From positions 186,001 through 250,000 of the forward strand of contig JAAFJR010000003.1 of NCBI GenBank assembly GCA_013298945.1: a stretch of DNA of 64,000 nt. The letters are read 5' to 3'. The position numbers and the translations under genes were made by a program. This DNA comes from Polaromonas sp. (GTDB lineage Bacteria; Pseudomonadota; Gammaproteobacteria; Burkholderiales; Burkholderiaceae_C). The notes beneath the pieces were generated by a model. It worked only from the letters and a program-made list of their open reading frames with translations. It did no database searches and was not told the DNA's origin. Below are positions 36,968 to 46,160 of the stretch, one piece after another. Every line of letters begins with the position of its first letter. The first letter of the stretch is position 1.

Positions 36968-38914
36968 TTACTTGTACAACACGCTTGGCAACCACATGCC
37001 GATGGCGGGGAATATGTACAACAAAGCCAGTGCAAACACTTGAATCGCCATAAATGGTAGCATGCCTGCAAAAATCTGGTTCAAAGTCACATGCGGTGGC
37101 GAAACACCTTTCAGATAGAAAGCAGCCATTGCTACCGGTGGTGAAAGGAAAGCTGTTTGCAAATTCAAGGCAACCAGCAGTCCGAAAAATAGCGGGTCAA
37201 TACCAAAGTGCGGCAATAGAGGAATAAAGATGGGCATAAAAATCACAATAATCTCCGTCCACTCCAAAGGCCAGCCCAACAAGAAAATGATGGCTTGTGC
37301 CAGCAGCATGAACTGCACCGGCGTTAAATCCATAGACAACACCCATGCATTGATGATTTCTTGACCACCCAGCAAAGCAAATGCAGCCGAAAAAATGCTG
37401 GAGCCCACAAACAACCAACACACCATCGCGCTTGTTTTCGCGGTTAGATAAACCGATTCGCGCACTACTTGTACATTGAGTCGACGATAGGCAGCGGCCA
37501 ATATCAAGCCACCCATCGATCCCATAGCGGCAGCTTCTGTCGGTGTGGCCAAGCCAAACACAATCGTGCCTAGCACGGCAATGATCAACATGGCTAATGG
37601 GAAGAAAGAACCTAATAGCATTTTGAAAATTTCTAACCGCGCGAAGCTGAAAATAGCATAGAAGGCCGCCAATGCTGCTGCGCCTAGTCCTAGTACGATC
37701 CAATAACTGGTTGGGGCGGCTAGCCGTTCGTTCGTGGCATCAGCCGTGGGCGCTGCCTTTGCGGTGGCTGCTGGCAGTGCCTCAACAACGGGTTTTGTTT
37801 CTGTAGTTGGCGCTACTTTTGCAGCATCGCCCAAAGCTTCTACTGGTGGTTCTTTTAAGCCACCATCCGATGGTGGTTCCTGCAATCCACCCGCTTCTTG
37901 TTTCGCATCATCACTTGCAAAGCCGCCGCCCATTTGCACAACATCGGTAGAAACTGCGGCTACAGGCGCGGTGACTGCGCGATAAGTCAACCCCATCGCC
38001 ACAGTGAACGCAATCGCAGGTAACAAAGCAATCAACAACTCTTTGACCAAGATGCCCTTTGGCGCATCGGGCATGTCCTTTCCCTTTAGACCAGTGAATA
38101 ACCCACGCACAACATTTTTGCCAAACGTCTTCGACACTGCCTCGTTATGTACTGGTAGTATTACTTTGCGGTCTTCTTCTGACAAAGGTGGTGCCCACTG
38201 TGGCTTGATCTTTGCAATGATGATGATGTAGCCGACATAAAGTGTTGCCAACATAATGCCTGGAAAAAATGCACCCGCATAAAGTTTGACGACTGAAACG
38301 CCAGCAGTAGCGCCATACACAATCAATAAAACAGAAGGTGGAATCAAAATGCCCAAGCAACCACCCGCTGTAATGGCACCCGCAGCCAGCTTAGTGTTGT
38401 AGCCAGCTTTCAACATCGCTGGGAAGGCTAGCAAACCCATTAGCGTGACCACCGCACCAACAATACCCGTCGCTGTAGCAAATATTGCGCAGGTAATAAC
38501 TGTTGCAACAGCCAGCGAGCCCGGCACGCGTGCCATAGCAAGATGCAAGCTCTTAAAAAGCTTTTCGATCAAATTTGCACGCTCGACCAAGTAACCCATG
38601 AAAACGAACAGCGGAATAGATATCAACACATCATTTGACATGACTGAATAGGCGCGTTGAACCATCAAATCCAGTGTTTGTTGCACAGCCAAATCCGGAT
38701 TGCGACTTCGGAACGCTAACCAAGCAAACATCATGCCCATACCCATGAGGGTAAAAGCTGTTGGGAAGCCAAGCATGATGGCAACAACGATCAAACCCAG
38801 CATCAACAAACCCAAATGGCCATTGGTCATTTGAGAAGGTGCAGGCATCAACACAAAAACACTAATAACGACGGCCACCAAGATGGACAAACCAAACCAA
38901 ATTTCTTTTTTCAC
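36968..38914 (-). CDS. dctM: TRAP transporter large permease subunit (DctM type)
   Basis: 648 residues with at least 12 hydrophobic helices, e.g. GLLMLGLIVVAIMLGFPTAF, the GGCLGILIPPSVLLIVYG motif typical of DctM, and LVALNLQTAFLSPPVAMAAFY near the C-terminus. A non-membrane Pro/Ala/Glu-rich insertion (~330-400, TTETKPVVEALPAATAKAAP) makes it ~200 residues longer than the classic DctM. It ends a dctP-dctQ-dctM set and drives Na+/H+-coupled uptake of an organic acid. Confidence 0.92.
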   Translation of the reverse strand: MKKEIWFGLSILVAVVISVFVLMPAPSQMTNGHLGLLMLGLIVVAIMLGFPTAFTLMGMGMMFAWLAFRSRNPDLAVQQTLDLMVQRAYSVMSNDVLISIPLFVFMGYLVERANLIEKLFKSLHLAMARVPGSLAVATVITCAIFATATGIVGAVVTLMGLLAFPAMLKAGYNTKLAAGAITAGGCLGILIPPSVLLIVYGATAGVSVVKLYAGAFFPGIMLATLYVGYIIIIAKIKPQWAPPLSEEDRKVILPVHNEAVSKTFGKNVVRGLFTGLKGKDMPDAPKGILVKELLIALLPAIAFTVAMGLTYRAVTAPVAAVSTDVVQMGGGFASDDAKQEAGGLQEPPSDGGLKEPPVEALGDAAKVAPTTETKPVVEALPAATAKAAPTADATNERLAAPTSYWIVLGLGAAALAAFYAIFSFARLEIFKMLLGSFFPLAMLIIAVLGTIVFGLATPTEAAAMGSMGGLILAAAYRRLNVQVVRESVYLTAKTSAMVCWLFVGSSIFSAAFALLGGQEIINAWVLSMDLTPVQFMLLAQAIIFLLGWPLEWTEIIVIFMPIFIPLLPHFGIDPLFFGLLVALNLQTAFLSPPVAMAAFYLKGVSPPHVTLNQIFAGMLPFMAIQVFALALLYIFPAIGMWLPSVLYK

Positions 38915-38926
38915 AGCAGTTATCCC

Positions 38927-39550
38927 TTATTTGGTTGTAGATTTTGAGGTGAGGAGTTCGCCAAGTTTTGCGATATCTTCATCTTTCACGTGAACCATGT
39001 CTTTGAGTTTGTCCACATCGACTTCTTCGACGTCGTCAGCGCGTTTTGGCCACGCACCGTCTTTCAAGCAGACAATGCAGCGCAAGAGTTCAACCACACC
39101 CTGAATCAAAAGCATGCCGCCAGCAATTGGAATGATGGTTTTAAAAGGATAAATTGGTGGCCCATCAGACGTGATGTTTGATATTTCTTTGATCGCCCAA
39201 GACTCGCCAGCATAGAAATACCCAGCATAAGCCAGCGCGATCACGCCTGGAAAGAAAAATAAAATATACAAGACCAAATCCAGACCCGCTTGCAAGCGCG
39301 GTGGGAAAAATCCATATAAAACGTCACCACGAACGTGACCGTTTTTTGACAAGGTATAGGCCCCCGCCATCATGAACATGGAGCCGTACATCATGATCAT
39401 GATGTCAAAAGCCCATGAATGTGGACTATCCAGCACATAGCGCGAAAACACCTCATAGGTGATAAGTAGCGTCATGGCCAACACCAACCAAGAAAAGTAG
39501 TGACCTAGCTTGGTACTGATTTTGTCGACCAAAAGAAAAAAGTTTTGCAT
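38927..39550 (-). CDS. dctQ: TRAP transporter small permease subunit (DctQ type)
   Basis: 207 residues with four membrane helices (e.g. YFSWLVLAMTLLITYEVFSRYVL, LVLYILFFFPGVIALAYAGYF), and the ExFxRYVLDSPHSWAFDI signature of DctQ proteins. A charged cytosolic C-terminal tail of ~50 residues follows. It starts 12 bp before dctM and pairs with it. Confidence 0.9.
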   Translation of the reverse strand: MQNFFLLVDKISTKLGHYFSWLVLAMTLLITYEVFSRYVLDSPHSWAFDIMIMMYGSMFMMAGAYTLSKNGHVRGDVLYGFFPPRLQAGLDLVLYILFFFPGVIALAYAGYFYAGESWAIKEISNITSDGPPIYPFKTIIPIAGGMLLIQGVVELLRCIVCLKDGAWPKRADDVEEVDVDKLKDMVHVKDEDIAKLGELLTSKSTTK

Positions 39551-39613
39551 AGGTAGATATTTTTTAAAAATAATAAAAAATTATTTTTACGAGAATTGAA
39601 ACACTAAAAAAAA

Positions 39614-39641
39614 CAACCGTCTAGCATTGCCTAGACGGTTG
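39614..39641 (-). terminator. Terminator/attenuator between dctP and dctQ
   Basis: CAACCGTCTAG pairs with CTAGACGGTTG, loop of 6; on the - strand it is followed by TTTTTTTTAG. Partial termination here would give more receptor than permease, as is common in TRAP operons. Confidence 0.8.
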
Positions 39642-39663
39642 CTTTATAAGTTCACTTGAAACC

Positions 39664-40782
39664 TTAGGCCTTGCCGCCAAAGAAGTGATTCACCGCCATA
39701 CGGCGATTGACAATTGTGTCTTGCTCCCACTTCACGGCGCGCTGGGCGAAAGCGCGTTGTGATGCAACGATTTCTTTGAACAATGGATTCTCGGCCGATT
39801 TCTTCTCGACGATCGCGGACCATAATTTCAGTTGATCTTGCAAAATCGAATCAGGCGTTTTGTAAAACTTAACTTTGTCTTTGCTCTGCAATTCGATGTA
39901 ATCTTTAGAGTAACGATCAATTGCCTTCCAAGACATATCTGCCGATGAAGCCTCTACCGCGCCAGCGATGATCGCCTTCATTTTTGCTGGCAGTGCGTCG
40001 TATTTCGGCTTGTTGAACATAATTTCAAATGTCTCTGCGCTCTGATGGTAGCTTTGTAGCATGCACACTTTAGACACGTCTGGAAATCCGAGTAAACGGT
40101 CAGACGATGCATTGTTAAACTCTGCGCCGTCTAGCAAGCCGCGATCCAGCGCCGGCACAATCTCGCCGCCTGGCAGCGCGTTAACTGCTGCACCCATGGC
40201 GGTGAACAAATCAATGGCCAAACCGTTGGTACGGAACTTCAAGCCTTTAAAGTCATCGGACTTGGTGATTGGCTTTTTGAACCAGCCTAGTGGCTGAGTC
40301 GCCATAGGGCCATACAAGAATGACTGCACGGAACCCATGCCAATAGACGCATACAGCTTAGACAACAATTCAGCGCCACCGCCGTATTTGTGCCAAGACA
40401 GCAACATGTTTGCATCCATACCAAACGCAGGGCCAGAGTTCCAAAGCGCCAAGGCGTTTTGCTTACCGTAGTGATAACCCAACACGCCATGCCCACCGTC
40501 AAGCGTGCCTTTTGACACAGCCTCTAGCAAGCCGAAAGCTGGTACCACGGCACCTGCAGGCAAGACTTCAATTTTTAAATCGCCACCGGTCATGTCGTTG
40601 ACCTTTTTTGCGAAATCTAAGGCGTACTCGTGAAAGATATCTTTTGACGGCCATGTACTTTGCCAGCGCATGTTGATCGGACCAGATTGTGCCTTTGCAA
40701 TCATAGGTGCTGACATAGCACCAGCAGCAACAGCCACACCCTTGAGCAGGCTGCGACGACGAGGGGTTTTAGAATCAGTCAA
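39664..40782 (-). CDS. dctP: TRAP transporter substrate-binding protein (DctP type)
   Basis: 372 residues with a twin-arginine signal (TPRRRSLLKGVAVAAGA) cleaved near AKAQ. The ligand-binding fold includes GLKFRTNGLAIDLFTAMGAAVNALPGGEIVPALDRGLLDGAEF, where the Arg in FRTNG is the usual carboxylate-binding residue. The sequence resembles the alpha-keto-acid or C4-type group rather than sialic acid receptors. Position upstream of dctQM completes the transporter. Exact ligand unknown. Confidence 0.92.
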   Translation of the reverse strand: MTDSKTPRRRSLLKGVAVAAGAMSAPMIAKAQSGPINMRWQSTWPSKDIFHEYALDFAKKVNDMTGGDLKIEVLPAGAVVPAFGLLEAVSKGTLDGGHGVLGYHYGKQNALALWNSGPAFGMDANMLLSWHKYGGGAELLSKLYASIGMGSVQSFLYGPMATQPLGWFKKPITKSDDFKGLKFRTNGLAIDLFTAMGAAVNALPGGEIVPALDRGLLDGAEFNNASSDRLLGFPDVSKVCMLQSYHQSAETFEIMFNKPKYDALPAKMKAIIAGAVEASSADMSWKAIDRYSKDYIELQSKDKVKFYKTPDSILQDQLKLWSAIVEKKSAENPLFKEIVASQRAFAQRAVKWEQDTIVNRRMAVNHFFGGKA

Positions 40783-40952
40783 GATAGTCTCCTGGTTAAA
40801 GTTACACGGTAAGCAAGCTAACTATTATTTGCCTTTAATCAAAGAAACGCATTAGTGTTTTTACTTAGACCATAAAAGCAGTCTTGACCTAGATCAATTT
40901 GTTGGCAAACTAGATCTGCACCAATCAGAGTTTGGAGAACGCCTCAGAAAAT

Positions 40953-41393
40953 TTAGACTCTGAGCTTTTTCGCGAACAATAAACCCGTCAACATAGCAGC
41001 CACAAAAACCAGTGCATCAACTCCGCCAGAAATTATCGATGCCATAGCTGGTCCTGGGCAATACCCTGCCAAACCCCAGCCCATACCAAACACAGCGGCA
41101 CCAGCCACGAGTTTGAAATCAATGTCTTTGCGTGTTGGTAAGTCAAATTTTTCTGAAACCCACGGTTTCCGACCTTGCGTTGGTGTGACGGCAAAAGCCA
41201 CGAATGTAATCATCAGCGCACCGCCCATGACAAAGGCGAGGCTAGCGTCCCATGCGCCAAACCGCTCTGGGGCAAAGATTCCGCCAAAGTTTAAAAAGTT
41301 GATCACCTTAGCGGTTTGCGTCATGCCTGAAACCACCAAGCCAGCGGCAAACAAAGCGCCTGCAGCCAAGCCAAATGCTATTTTTTTAATCAT
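40953..41393 (-). CDS. YeeE/YedE-type sulfur transport membrane protein, second half
   Basis: 146 residues, four hydrophobic helices: KIAFGLAAGALFAAGLVVSGM, then WDASLAFVMGGALMITFVAFAV and GWGLAGYCPGPA. The GYCPGPA motif with its Cys is characteristic of YeeE/YedE (thiosulfate/sulfur-compound) transporters. It follows a related 147-residue half, which together form a two-protein transporter in many proteobacteria. Divergent persulfide genes support sulfur uptake or efflux. Confidence 0.85.
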   Translation of the reverse strand: MIKKIAFGLAAGALFAAGLVVSGMTQTAKVINFLNFGGIFAPERFGAWDASLAFVMGGALMITFVAFAVTPTQGRKPWVSEKFDLPTRKDIDFKLVAGAAVFGMGWGLAGYCPGPAMASIISGGVDALVFVAAMLTGLLFAKKLRV

Positions 41394-41431
41394 TTTGAAT
41401 CTTTTTTTGTATCTTATTTTTAACTATATTT

Positions 41432-41875
41432 TTATGCAAAAAGCTTAACCAGTGTGACAGTTGCAAAGCCTGCCGCCATAAAAACTACCGTTGACACGAT
41501 GGATCGCGCCGATCGTCTGCCAATACCGCAAACGCCATGCCCGCTGGTGCAACCTGAACCCATCACCGTGCCAAAACCAACGAGCAAACCCGCCAAAATT
41601 AACAAAGGAAAGGGTCGTGGCGTTGAAAGCGTCGGTGTGCCCAAGGTAAAAGCGGCAAGTCCACCCATACCAATCAACCCAACTACGAAAGCCCAGCGCC
41701 AAGCGCGCTCATCTTTAGCCACGCCGTTAAACGGTGCTAAAGCGCCACCCAAAATGCCAGTGATGCCCGCAACACGCCCCAACGAAGCTAGTAACAGCCA
41801 ACTTGCAAAGCCAATCATCACGCCACCAATGGCAGATTGAACAAATGGGTGCAAGCCTAATAAATTTGAAATCAT
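41432..41875 (-). CDS. YeeE/YedE-type sulfur transport membrane protein, first half
   Basis: I choose the ATG at 41875, which has an AAGGTG site just upstream and gives 147 residues; an earlier in-frame start would add 60 non-conserved residues through the shared promoter. Membrane helices and the motif GSGCTSGHGVCGIGR mark the YeeE/YedE family. It lies 38 bp before the companion gene and is divergent from the CsoR-type repressor. Confidence 0.85.
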   Translation of the reverse strand: MISNLLGLHPFVQSAIGGVMIGFASWLLLASLGRVAGITGILGGALAPFNGVAKDERAWRWAFVVGLIGMGGLAAFTLGTPTLSTPRPFPLLILAGLLVGFGTVMGSGCTSGHGVCGIGRRSARSIVSTVVFMAAGFATVTLVKLFA

Positions 41876-41972
41876 GAAACACCTTTTTAAAATTAGAAGA
41901 AACTTGAAGAACTTTTGACATAGAGCAAGCAACGCTCTATTGCTAGGTTTGGCTAGATTTGATTTTCGATGT

Positions 41973-41985
41973 AGTATAGTATACT
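41973..41985. promoter_or_regulatory. Probable operator/-10 region of the csoR-type promoter
   Basis: AGTATA-G-TATACT is a palindrome with an odd centre. It contains a TATACT -10-like box with TTGATT upstream at 41959. It lies between the divergent sulfur-transport and CsoR/persulfide genes, so one regulator could control both. Likely bound by the adjacent repressor. Confidence 0.55.
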
Positions 41986-42029
41986 CCAGCCAGTATATAA
42001 GCAAAGTACTTTTTAAACAAGGAATCAGC

Positions 42030-42275
42030 ATGTCAAAGCTTTCAGACCCTATCAAGAAAAAAGCAATCCGCTCGCGCTTGGCCCGTGTGGAGGGGCAATT
42101 GCGTGGCGTTCAGCGCTTGATAGATGACGAACAAGATTGCGAAAAAATCGCGCAGCAACTCTCTGCCGCCCGCAAAGCCTTGGACAAAGCCTTTTTCGCC
42201 ATGGTCGGCTGCATGATGGAGCAGGGCAACTTGCCACCTGACCATGTGGCAAAAATGTTAACGAAATTTGCTTAA
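42030..42275 (+). CDS. CsoR/CstR-family (DUF156) repressor, probably persulfide-sensing
   Basis: 81 residues from ATG 42030. The helices RLARVEGQLRGVQRLIDDEQDCEKIAQQLSAARKALDKAF are typical of CsoR/FrmR proteins. Cys in DDEQDC and in VGCMMEQ are the two sensor positions. With a persulfide dioxygenase directly downstream, sensing of sulfide/persulfide is more likely than copper. It probably represses its own operon and the divergent transporter. Confidence 0.88.
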   Translation: MSKLSDPIKKKAIRSRLARVEGQLRGVQRLIDDEQDCEKIAQQLSAARKALDKAFFAMVGCMMEQGNLPPDHVAKMLTKFA

Positions 42276-42309
42276 TCTTTATTTTTTTGATTTTCTAAAG
42301 GCTTTCCCC

Positions 42310-43500
42310 ATGAACCCCATTCAGCTTTTTGATTCTGCTTCCAGCACGTTCACTTACGTACTTTTCGATGAAAGTTCGACCGAATCGCCGCGTCCAGCCA
42401 TCATCATTGATCCGGTTGATGATCAATTAGAGCGCGACTTAGAGGTTTTACGTCACAACAATCTCAAACTCGTTTGGGCGCTTGAAACCCATGCTCATGC
42501 CGACCACATCACCAGCGCAGGGCGCTTGGCCGAGCACGCAGGCGCACAAACCGCAGCGCCAGACGCTTGTGGCATCACCACAGCAAGCAAGCTGCTTGTT
42601 GATGGCGATATGCTTCACTTCGGCAGCCAACACATCACCGCTTTGCACACGCCGGGTCATACCGCAGGTAGTATGAGCTTTGTGTGGGAACATGGTTCCG
42701 ACAGTACTGCACAAACTCATGCTTTCACAGGAGACACTCTGCTCATAGGTGGTTGCGGCCGCTCAGATTTCCAGTCGGGCAGCGCCACCGCCTTGTACAA
42801 CAGCATCACCAAAGTGCTGTTTTCAATGCCGGGCAGCACTACCGTGTGGCCTGGGCACGACTACAAAGGCCAAACCCAATCCACCATCGGTGCTGAAAAA
42901 GTGGGCAATGCACGTGTCACGGGCCGCAGTTTGGAAGAATTTGTTGCACTCATGGGTGCATTAGATTTGCCAAAACCCAAGCGCTTAGAAGAAGCCGTGC
43001 CTGCGAACCAGCGCTCAGGCTTGGCGCAAACCGTTCGCCATGACGCAGGCGATGCCAATACGCCATTAAGCATTGGGAAGGCTAAATTAGCGGATGCCGT
43101 CCAGCCCGCTGATGGCTACGCTGGCAACGTTTCCCCTCAATTAGCCTTCGACTGGTGGCAGTCGGGCGATGCCGTTCTGGTCGATATCCGCACCGATGCC
43201 GAACGTGCATGGGTCGGCTTCATCCCTGGCGCAGTCGATTTAGCTTGGAAACAATGGCCCGGTATGGTGATGAACCCTGCTTACGATGACGGCATCGTTG
43301 CAGCCATTCCAAAAGGTAAAAAAGCCGTTTTCCTGTGCCGCAGCGGTTTGCGCTCAGTCCCTGCAGCCAAACGCGCTGCTGAGCTGGGCATAGAAGCCTA
43401 CAATATCCTAGAAGGCTTTGAAGGCGACCCAAACACCAGCGCACACCGTAATCAGGTGGCTGGCTGGCGCTACCGTGGGCTGCCTTGGCGTCAAAACTAA
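42310..43500 (+). CDS. Persulfide dioxygenase-rhodanese fusion
   Basis: About 396 residues from ATG 42310 (AAAGG upstream). The N-terminal metallo-beta-lactamase fold has THAHADHITSAG, HTPGHTAGS and the late WPGHDYKG, as in ETHE1-type persulfide dioxygenases. After a linker, residues ~275-396 are a rhodanese domain with active-site Cys in FLCRSGLRS. It oxidises glutathione persulfide to sulfite, which the rhodanese can combine with persulfide to thiosulfate. Downstream of the CsoR-type gene, so sulfide-induced. Confidence 0.92.
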   Translation: MNPIQLFDSASSTFTYVLFDESSTESPRPAIIIDPVDDQLERDLEVLRHNNLKLVWALETHAHADHITSAGRLAEHAGAQTAAPDACGITTASKLLVDGDMLHFGSQHITALHTPGHTAGSMSFVWEHGSDSTAQTHAFTGDTLLIGGCGRSDFQSGSATALYNSITKVLFSMPGSTTVWPGHDYKGQTQSTIGAEKVGNARVTGRSLEEFVALMGALDLPKPKRLEEAVPANQRSGLAQTVRHDAGDANTPLSIGKAKLADAVQPADGYAGNVSPQLAFDWWQSGDAVLVDIRTDAERAWVGFIPGAVDLAWKQWPGMVMNPAYDDGIVAAIPKGKKAVFLCRSGLRSVPAAKRAAELGIEAYNILEGFEGDPNTSAHRNQVAGWRYRGLPWRQN

Positions 43501-43525
43501 AACCCCTTAGCCGGATTTAGAAAAA

Positions 43526-43555
43526 AAAAGCGCTAAGTCACAACTTAGCGCTTTT
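43526..43555. terminator. Bidirectional terminator between convergent genes
   Basis: A perfect 13-bp stem AAAAGCGCTAAGT / ACTTAGCGCTTTT with a 4-base loop, A-rich before and T-rich after. It follows the dioxygenase gene by 25 bp. Confidence 0.88.
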
Positions 43556-43567
43556 ACTTAGAATAAC

Positions 43568-43623
43568 TTGCTATGTATTTAATAGCTGTTTAGGCAGTAA
43601 ATACGCCGGCTAGAGGCGTATTT
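43568..43623 (+). repeat. Dispersed repeat copy 1 (TAATAGCTGTTTAGGC...)
   Basis: Contains TTTAATAGCTGTTTAGGC followed by AAATACGCCGGCTAGAGGCGTATTT in which AAATACGC pairs with GCGTATTT. It closely matches 57000-57055, and in reverse orientation 59873-59916. It lies between the convergent dioxygenase and LysM genes. Confidence 0.85.
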
Positions 43624-43640
43624 TATGTTATAAGAACCAA

Positions 43641-44150
43641 TTAATCAGCCAATGCAGGAATACGCAGTTTTTGGCCTGGGTAAATCTTGTCTGGGTGGCT
43701 CAACATTGGCTTGTTGGCTTCGAAAATCACTGGGTATTTGCCAGCATTGCCGTAGTATTCTTTAGCGATGGCAGACAGCGTATCACCGCGCACCACGTCG
43801 TGGAATTGTGATTCGCCAGCTGAGTCAGACACAGCGATCAAGTTGTTCACCGCAGACACACCGCCCACGTTACCGCAGCACAAAGCCGCTTTTTCGCTGT
43901 CTTCTTGTGAAGATGCGGTACCTTGCAAGGTGACGGTGCCGGTTGCGCCATCAAAGTCCACAGCCAAGCCTTCAATATCCAAGCTTTGCGCTTCAATGTA
44001 AGTGGCAATACCTTGTGCCGCGCCAGCGTTGAGCTGGGCTAGCTTTTCAGCAGCTGCTGCGTCAGTCGCAGCGGCTGCAGCTGTGTCTTCAACTTCTTTA
44101 CGGCCAAACAATTTTTCACCAGCTTCTTTGATAAAACTAAACATACCCAT
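43641..44150 (-). CDS. BON-LysM protein (Kbp/YgaU-like)
   Basis: 169 residues: a lead MGMFSFIKEAGEKLFGRK, a BON domain (~45-110, VDFDGATGTVTLQGTA) and a C-terminal LysM (~118-167, HDVVRGDTLSAIAKEYYG...IYPGQKLRIP). This is the layout of the small potassium-binding protein Kbp of E. coli. No cleavable signal peptide. Role in K+ or envelope stress response inferred from the family. Confidence 0.88.
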   Translation of the reverse strand: MGMFSFIKEAGEKLFGRKEVEDTAAAAATDAAAAEKLAQLNAGAAQGIATYIEAQSLDIEGLAVDFDGATGTVTLQGTASSQEDSEKAALCCGNVGGVSAVNNLIAVSDSAGESQFHDVVRGDTLSAIAKEYYGNAGKYPVIFEANKPMLSHPDKIYPGQKLRIPALAD

Positions 44151-44415
44151 GTGATAACTCCTATATTAAAAAAACAAGTTTGCAAAACTGCACAACAACC
44201 TACCGAGCGATTGAAATCAATCGGAAAGCTACTGTATCCTGAAAGCTGTTACAAAGGCGTGACCAAACGTGAATTGGCATCGGGAAAACCCTGGTACATT
44301 GAAATAAGTGGGTGAAATGTGCAGTACATCACGCTTGCAGCGCATATAAGCAGGGCTAGAATCCGTCAAGCTTTATGTATTTAGAGTATTTAGTTTTCAC
44401 ACCTCGATTTAACCT

Positions 44416-45183
44416 ATGAGCTTTCTCGCACTTGATGTTGGTAACACGCGCCTCAAATGGGCGCTGTACGATGCGCCCCAACCAGGTGCGATGCTCATAG
44501 CGCATGGCGCAGAGTTTTTAGAAAACATCGACAAACTAGCGGAAGGCCCTTGGAGCGAGTTGCCTGAGCCTAGCCACATTTTGGGCTGCATCGTAGCGGG
44601 TGACGCCATCCGCCGCCGTGTTTCTGCCCAGCTGGAGTTGTGGGAGGCTGCACCGCAATGGGTAGTGGCGAGCCCTGCAGAAGCCGGCTTGACCAACGGC
44701 TATGACCATCCGACGCGCCTGGGCGCAGACCGCTGGGTGGCGATGATAGGCGCACGGCATCGCATGCTGGCGCGTGGCGAAAAACGCCCTTTAGTTGTGG
44801 TTATGGTTGGCACAGCCGTAACCGTAGAAGCCATTGATACAGATGGCAAATTTTTGGGTGGCATCATCATTCCTGGCCACGGCATCATGCTGCGGGCTTT
44901 GGAGTCTGGCACGGCAGGCTTGCATGTACCCACTGGAGAGGTGGTTGATTTCCCTACCAATACCAGTGACGCGCTCACCAGTGGTGGTACCTTTGCCATC
45001 GCAGGTGCTGTTGAACGCATGATTCAGCATGTGGCCAAACACTGTGGTACCACACCGGTGTGCGTCATGACGGGCGGTGCTGGCTGGAAAATGGCGCCCA
45101 GCATGAGTGTGCCGTTTGAGCTTGTAGATAGTTTGATTTTTGATGGTCTGCTGGTAATTGCGAAATCGCGTTTTATTCAGTAA
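44416..45183 (+). CDS. coaX: Type III pantothenate kinase
   Basis: 255 residues. [16 protein letters not shown] (phosphate-binding), [13 protein letters not shown] (GADR motif), [11 protein letters not shown] and a late VCVMTGGAG are those of CoaX. It phosphorylates pantothenate, the first step of CoA synthesis. The strand before GTAVT carries MV where many homologues have DAG; I have seen similar variants in Burkholderiales, so activity is not necessarily lost. Ends 6 bp from the convergent LysR gene. Confidence 0.9.
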   Translation: MSFLALDVGNTRLKWALYDAPQPGAMLIAHGAEFLENIDKLAEGPWSELPEPSHILGCIVAGDAIRRRVSAQLELWEAAPQWVVASPAEAGLTNGYDHPTRLGADRWVAMIGARHRMLARGEKRPLVVVMVGTAVTVEAIDTDGKFLGGIIIPGHGIMLRALESGTAGLHVPTGEVVDFPTNTSDALTSGGTFAIAGAVERMIQHVAKHCGTTPVCVMTGGAGWKMAPSMSVPFELVDSLIFDGLLVIAKSRFIQ

Positions 45184-45189
45184 CGACCA

Positions 45190-46110
45190 TCAAGTAATCT
45201 TACCGCACGCATCCCGCAAGCAGCGCGCTAGGTACTCTGCGGCAGGTGTGAGTGGCACATCTGGCAAGCTAAGTTGTACCAAATTCACATTATCAGGCTG
45301 AAGTTGTGGTGCGCTAATTGCAACTATGCCGTGGCTCTCGGGTTGTTCAAGTAACGGTAAAGGAAACACGCTGACCACATCTGAGCTACGAACCAAAGCG
45401 ATAGTCGCCATGGCATCACATCGGCTCATCACTGCAGGTGGTGGAACACCAGCGTGTTCAAACATAGGGCGCAAATAGTCGCCTGCTTGGGGTTGTTGGT
45501 GTGTCAAGGGGCCGGGTAACACCCATTCGTAATTCACCAACAGCGCAGCGCTAGGATTTTTCAGTACTGGGTGGCCCAGTCGCACAACCAAGGTTTGTTG
45601 ATGCTGTGCTAATTGTTGTGTGGTGAATTCACCGGCAGGTACATCGTTGCTCTGTGCCACGATGGCGAAATCTAAAGCGCCGCTGCGCAAGCCAGGTAGC
45701 ACCCGGCTAACCAAGCCTTCCATCACCTGAATCGTCACGTTGGGGTAGCGCTTTCTAAACCATTTGAAAGCTTCACCCAGTGCGTTCAGCGTTAGATAGG
45801 GCGTGAGTCCCACGCACACCATGCCTGGTTGTTCGCCCAAAGCTTGGCGTATTTCGTCATGGGCCAAGTCAAGCTGCCGCGTAATCAACCGTGCGCGAAT
45901 GAGTAGGCGGTTGCCCGCCTCGGTCAGAACAACCCCGCTGGCCTTGCGTAGCAGCAAAGCAAGTCCCGTTTCTTCCTCAAGCGAGCGAAGCGATTTTGTC
46001 AACGCTGCCTGTGACAGATGCAAGGCACGAGCAGCAGCACGAATACTGCCGTTGTCGACCACGGCTACCATGGCGCGCAACTGATGCAGGCGGACGTTGA
46101 GGTTGTTCAT
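45190..46110 (-). CDS. LysR-family transcriptional regulator
   Basis: 306 residues. The N-terminal winged helix reads LHQLRAMVAVVDNGSIRAAARALHLSQAALTKSLRSLEEETGLALLLR, followed by the effector domain. Downstream of the ornithine cyclodeaminase gene on the same strand, 50 bp after its stop. The effector is unknown; a role in amino-acid or aromatic catabolism is possible. Confidence 0.92.
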   Translation of the reverse strand: MNNLNVRLHQLRAMVAVVDNGSIRAAARALHLSQAALTKSLRSLEEETGLALLLRKASGVVLTEAGNRLLIRARLITRQLDLAHDEIRQALGEQPGMVCVGLTPYLTLNALGEAFKWFRKRYPNVTIQVMEGLVSRVLPGLRSGALDFAIVAQSNDVPAGEFTTQQLAQHQQTLVVRLGHPVLKNPSAALLVNYEWVLPGPLTHQQPQAGDYLRPMFEHAGVPPPAVMSRCDAMATIALVRSSDVVSVFPLPLLEQPESHGIVAISAPQLQPDNVNLVQLSLPDVPLTPAAEYLARCLRDACGKIT

Positions 46111-46160
46111 TACATACTAGTGTACGCAAAGTGCACGCAAAACACGTGCTTTTGTAGAAC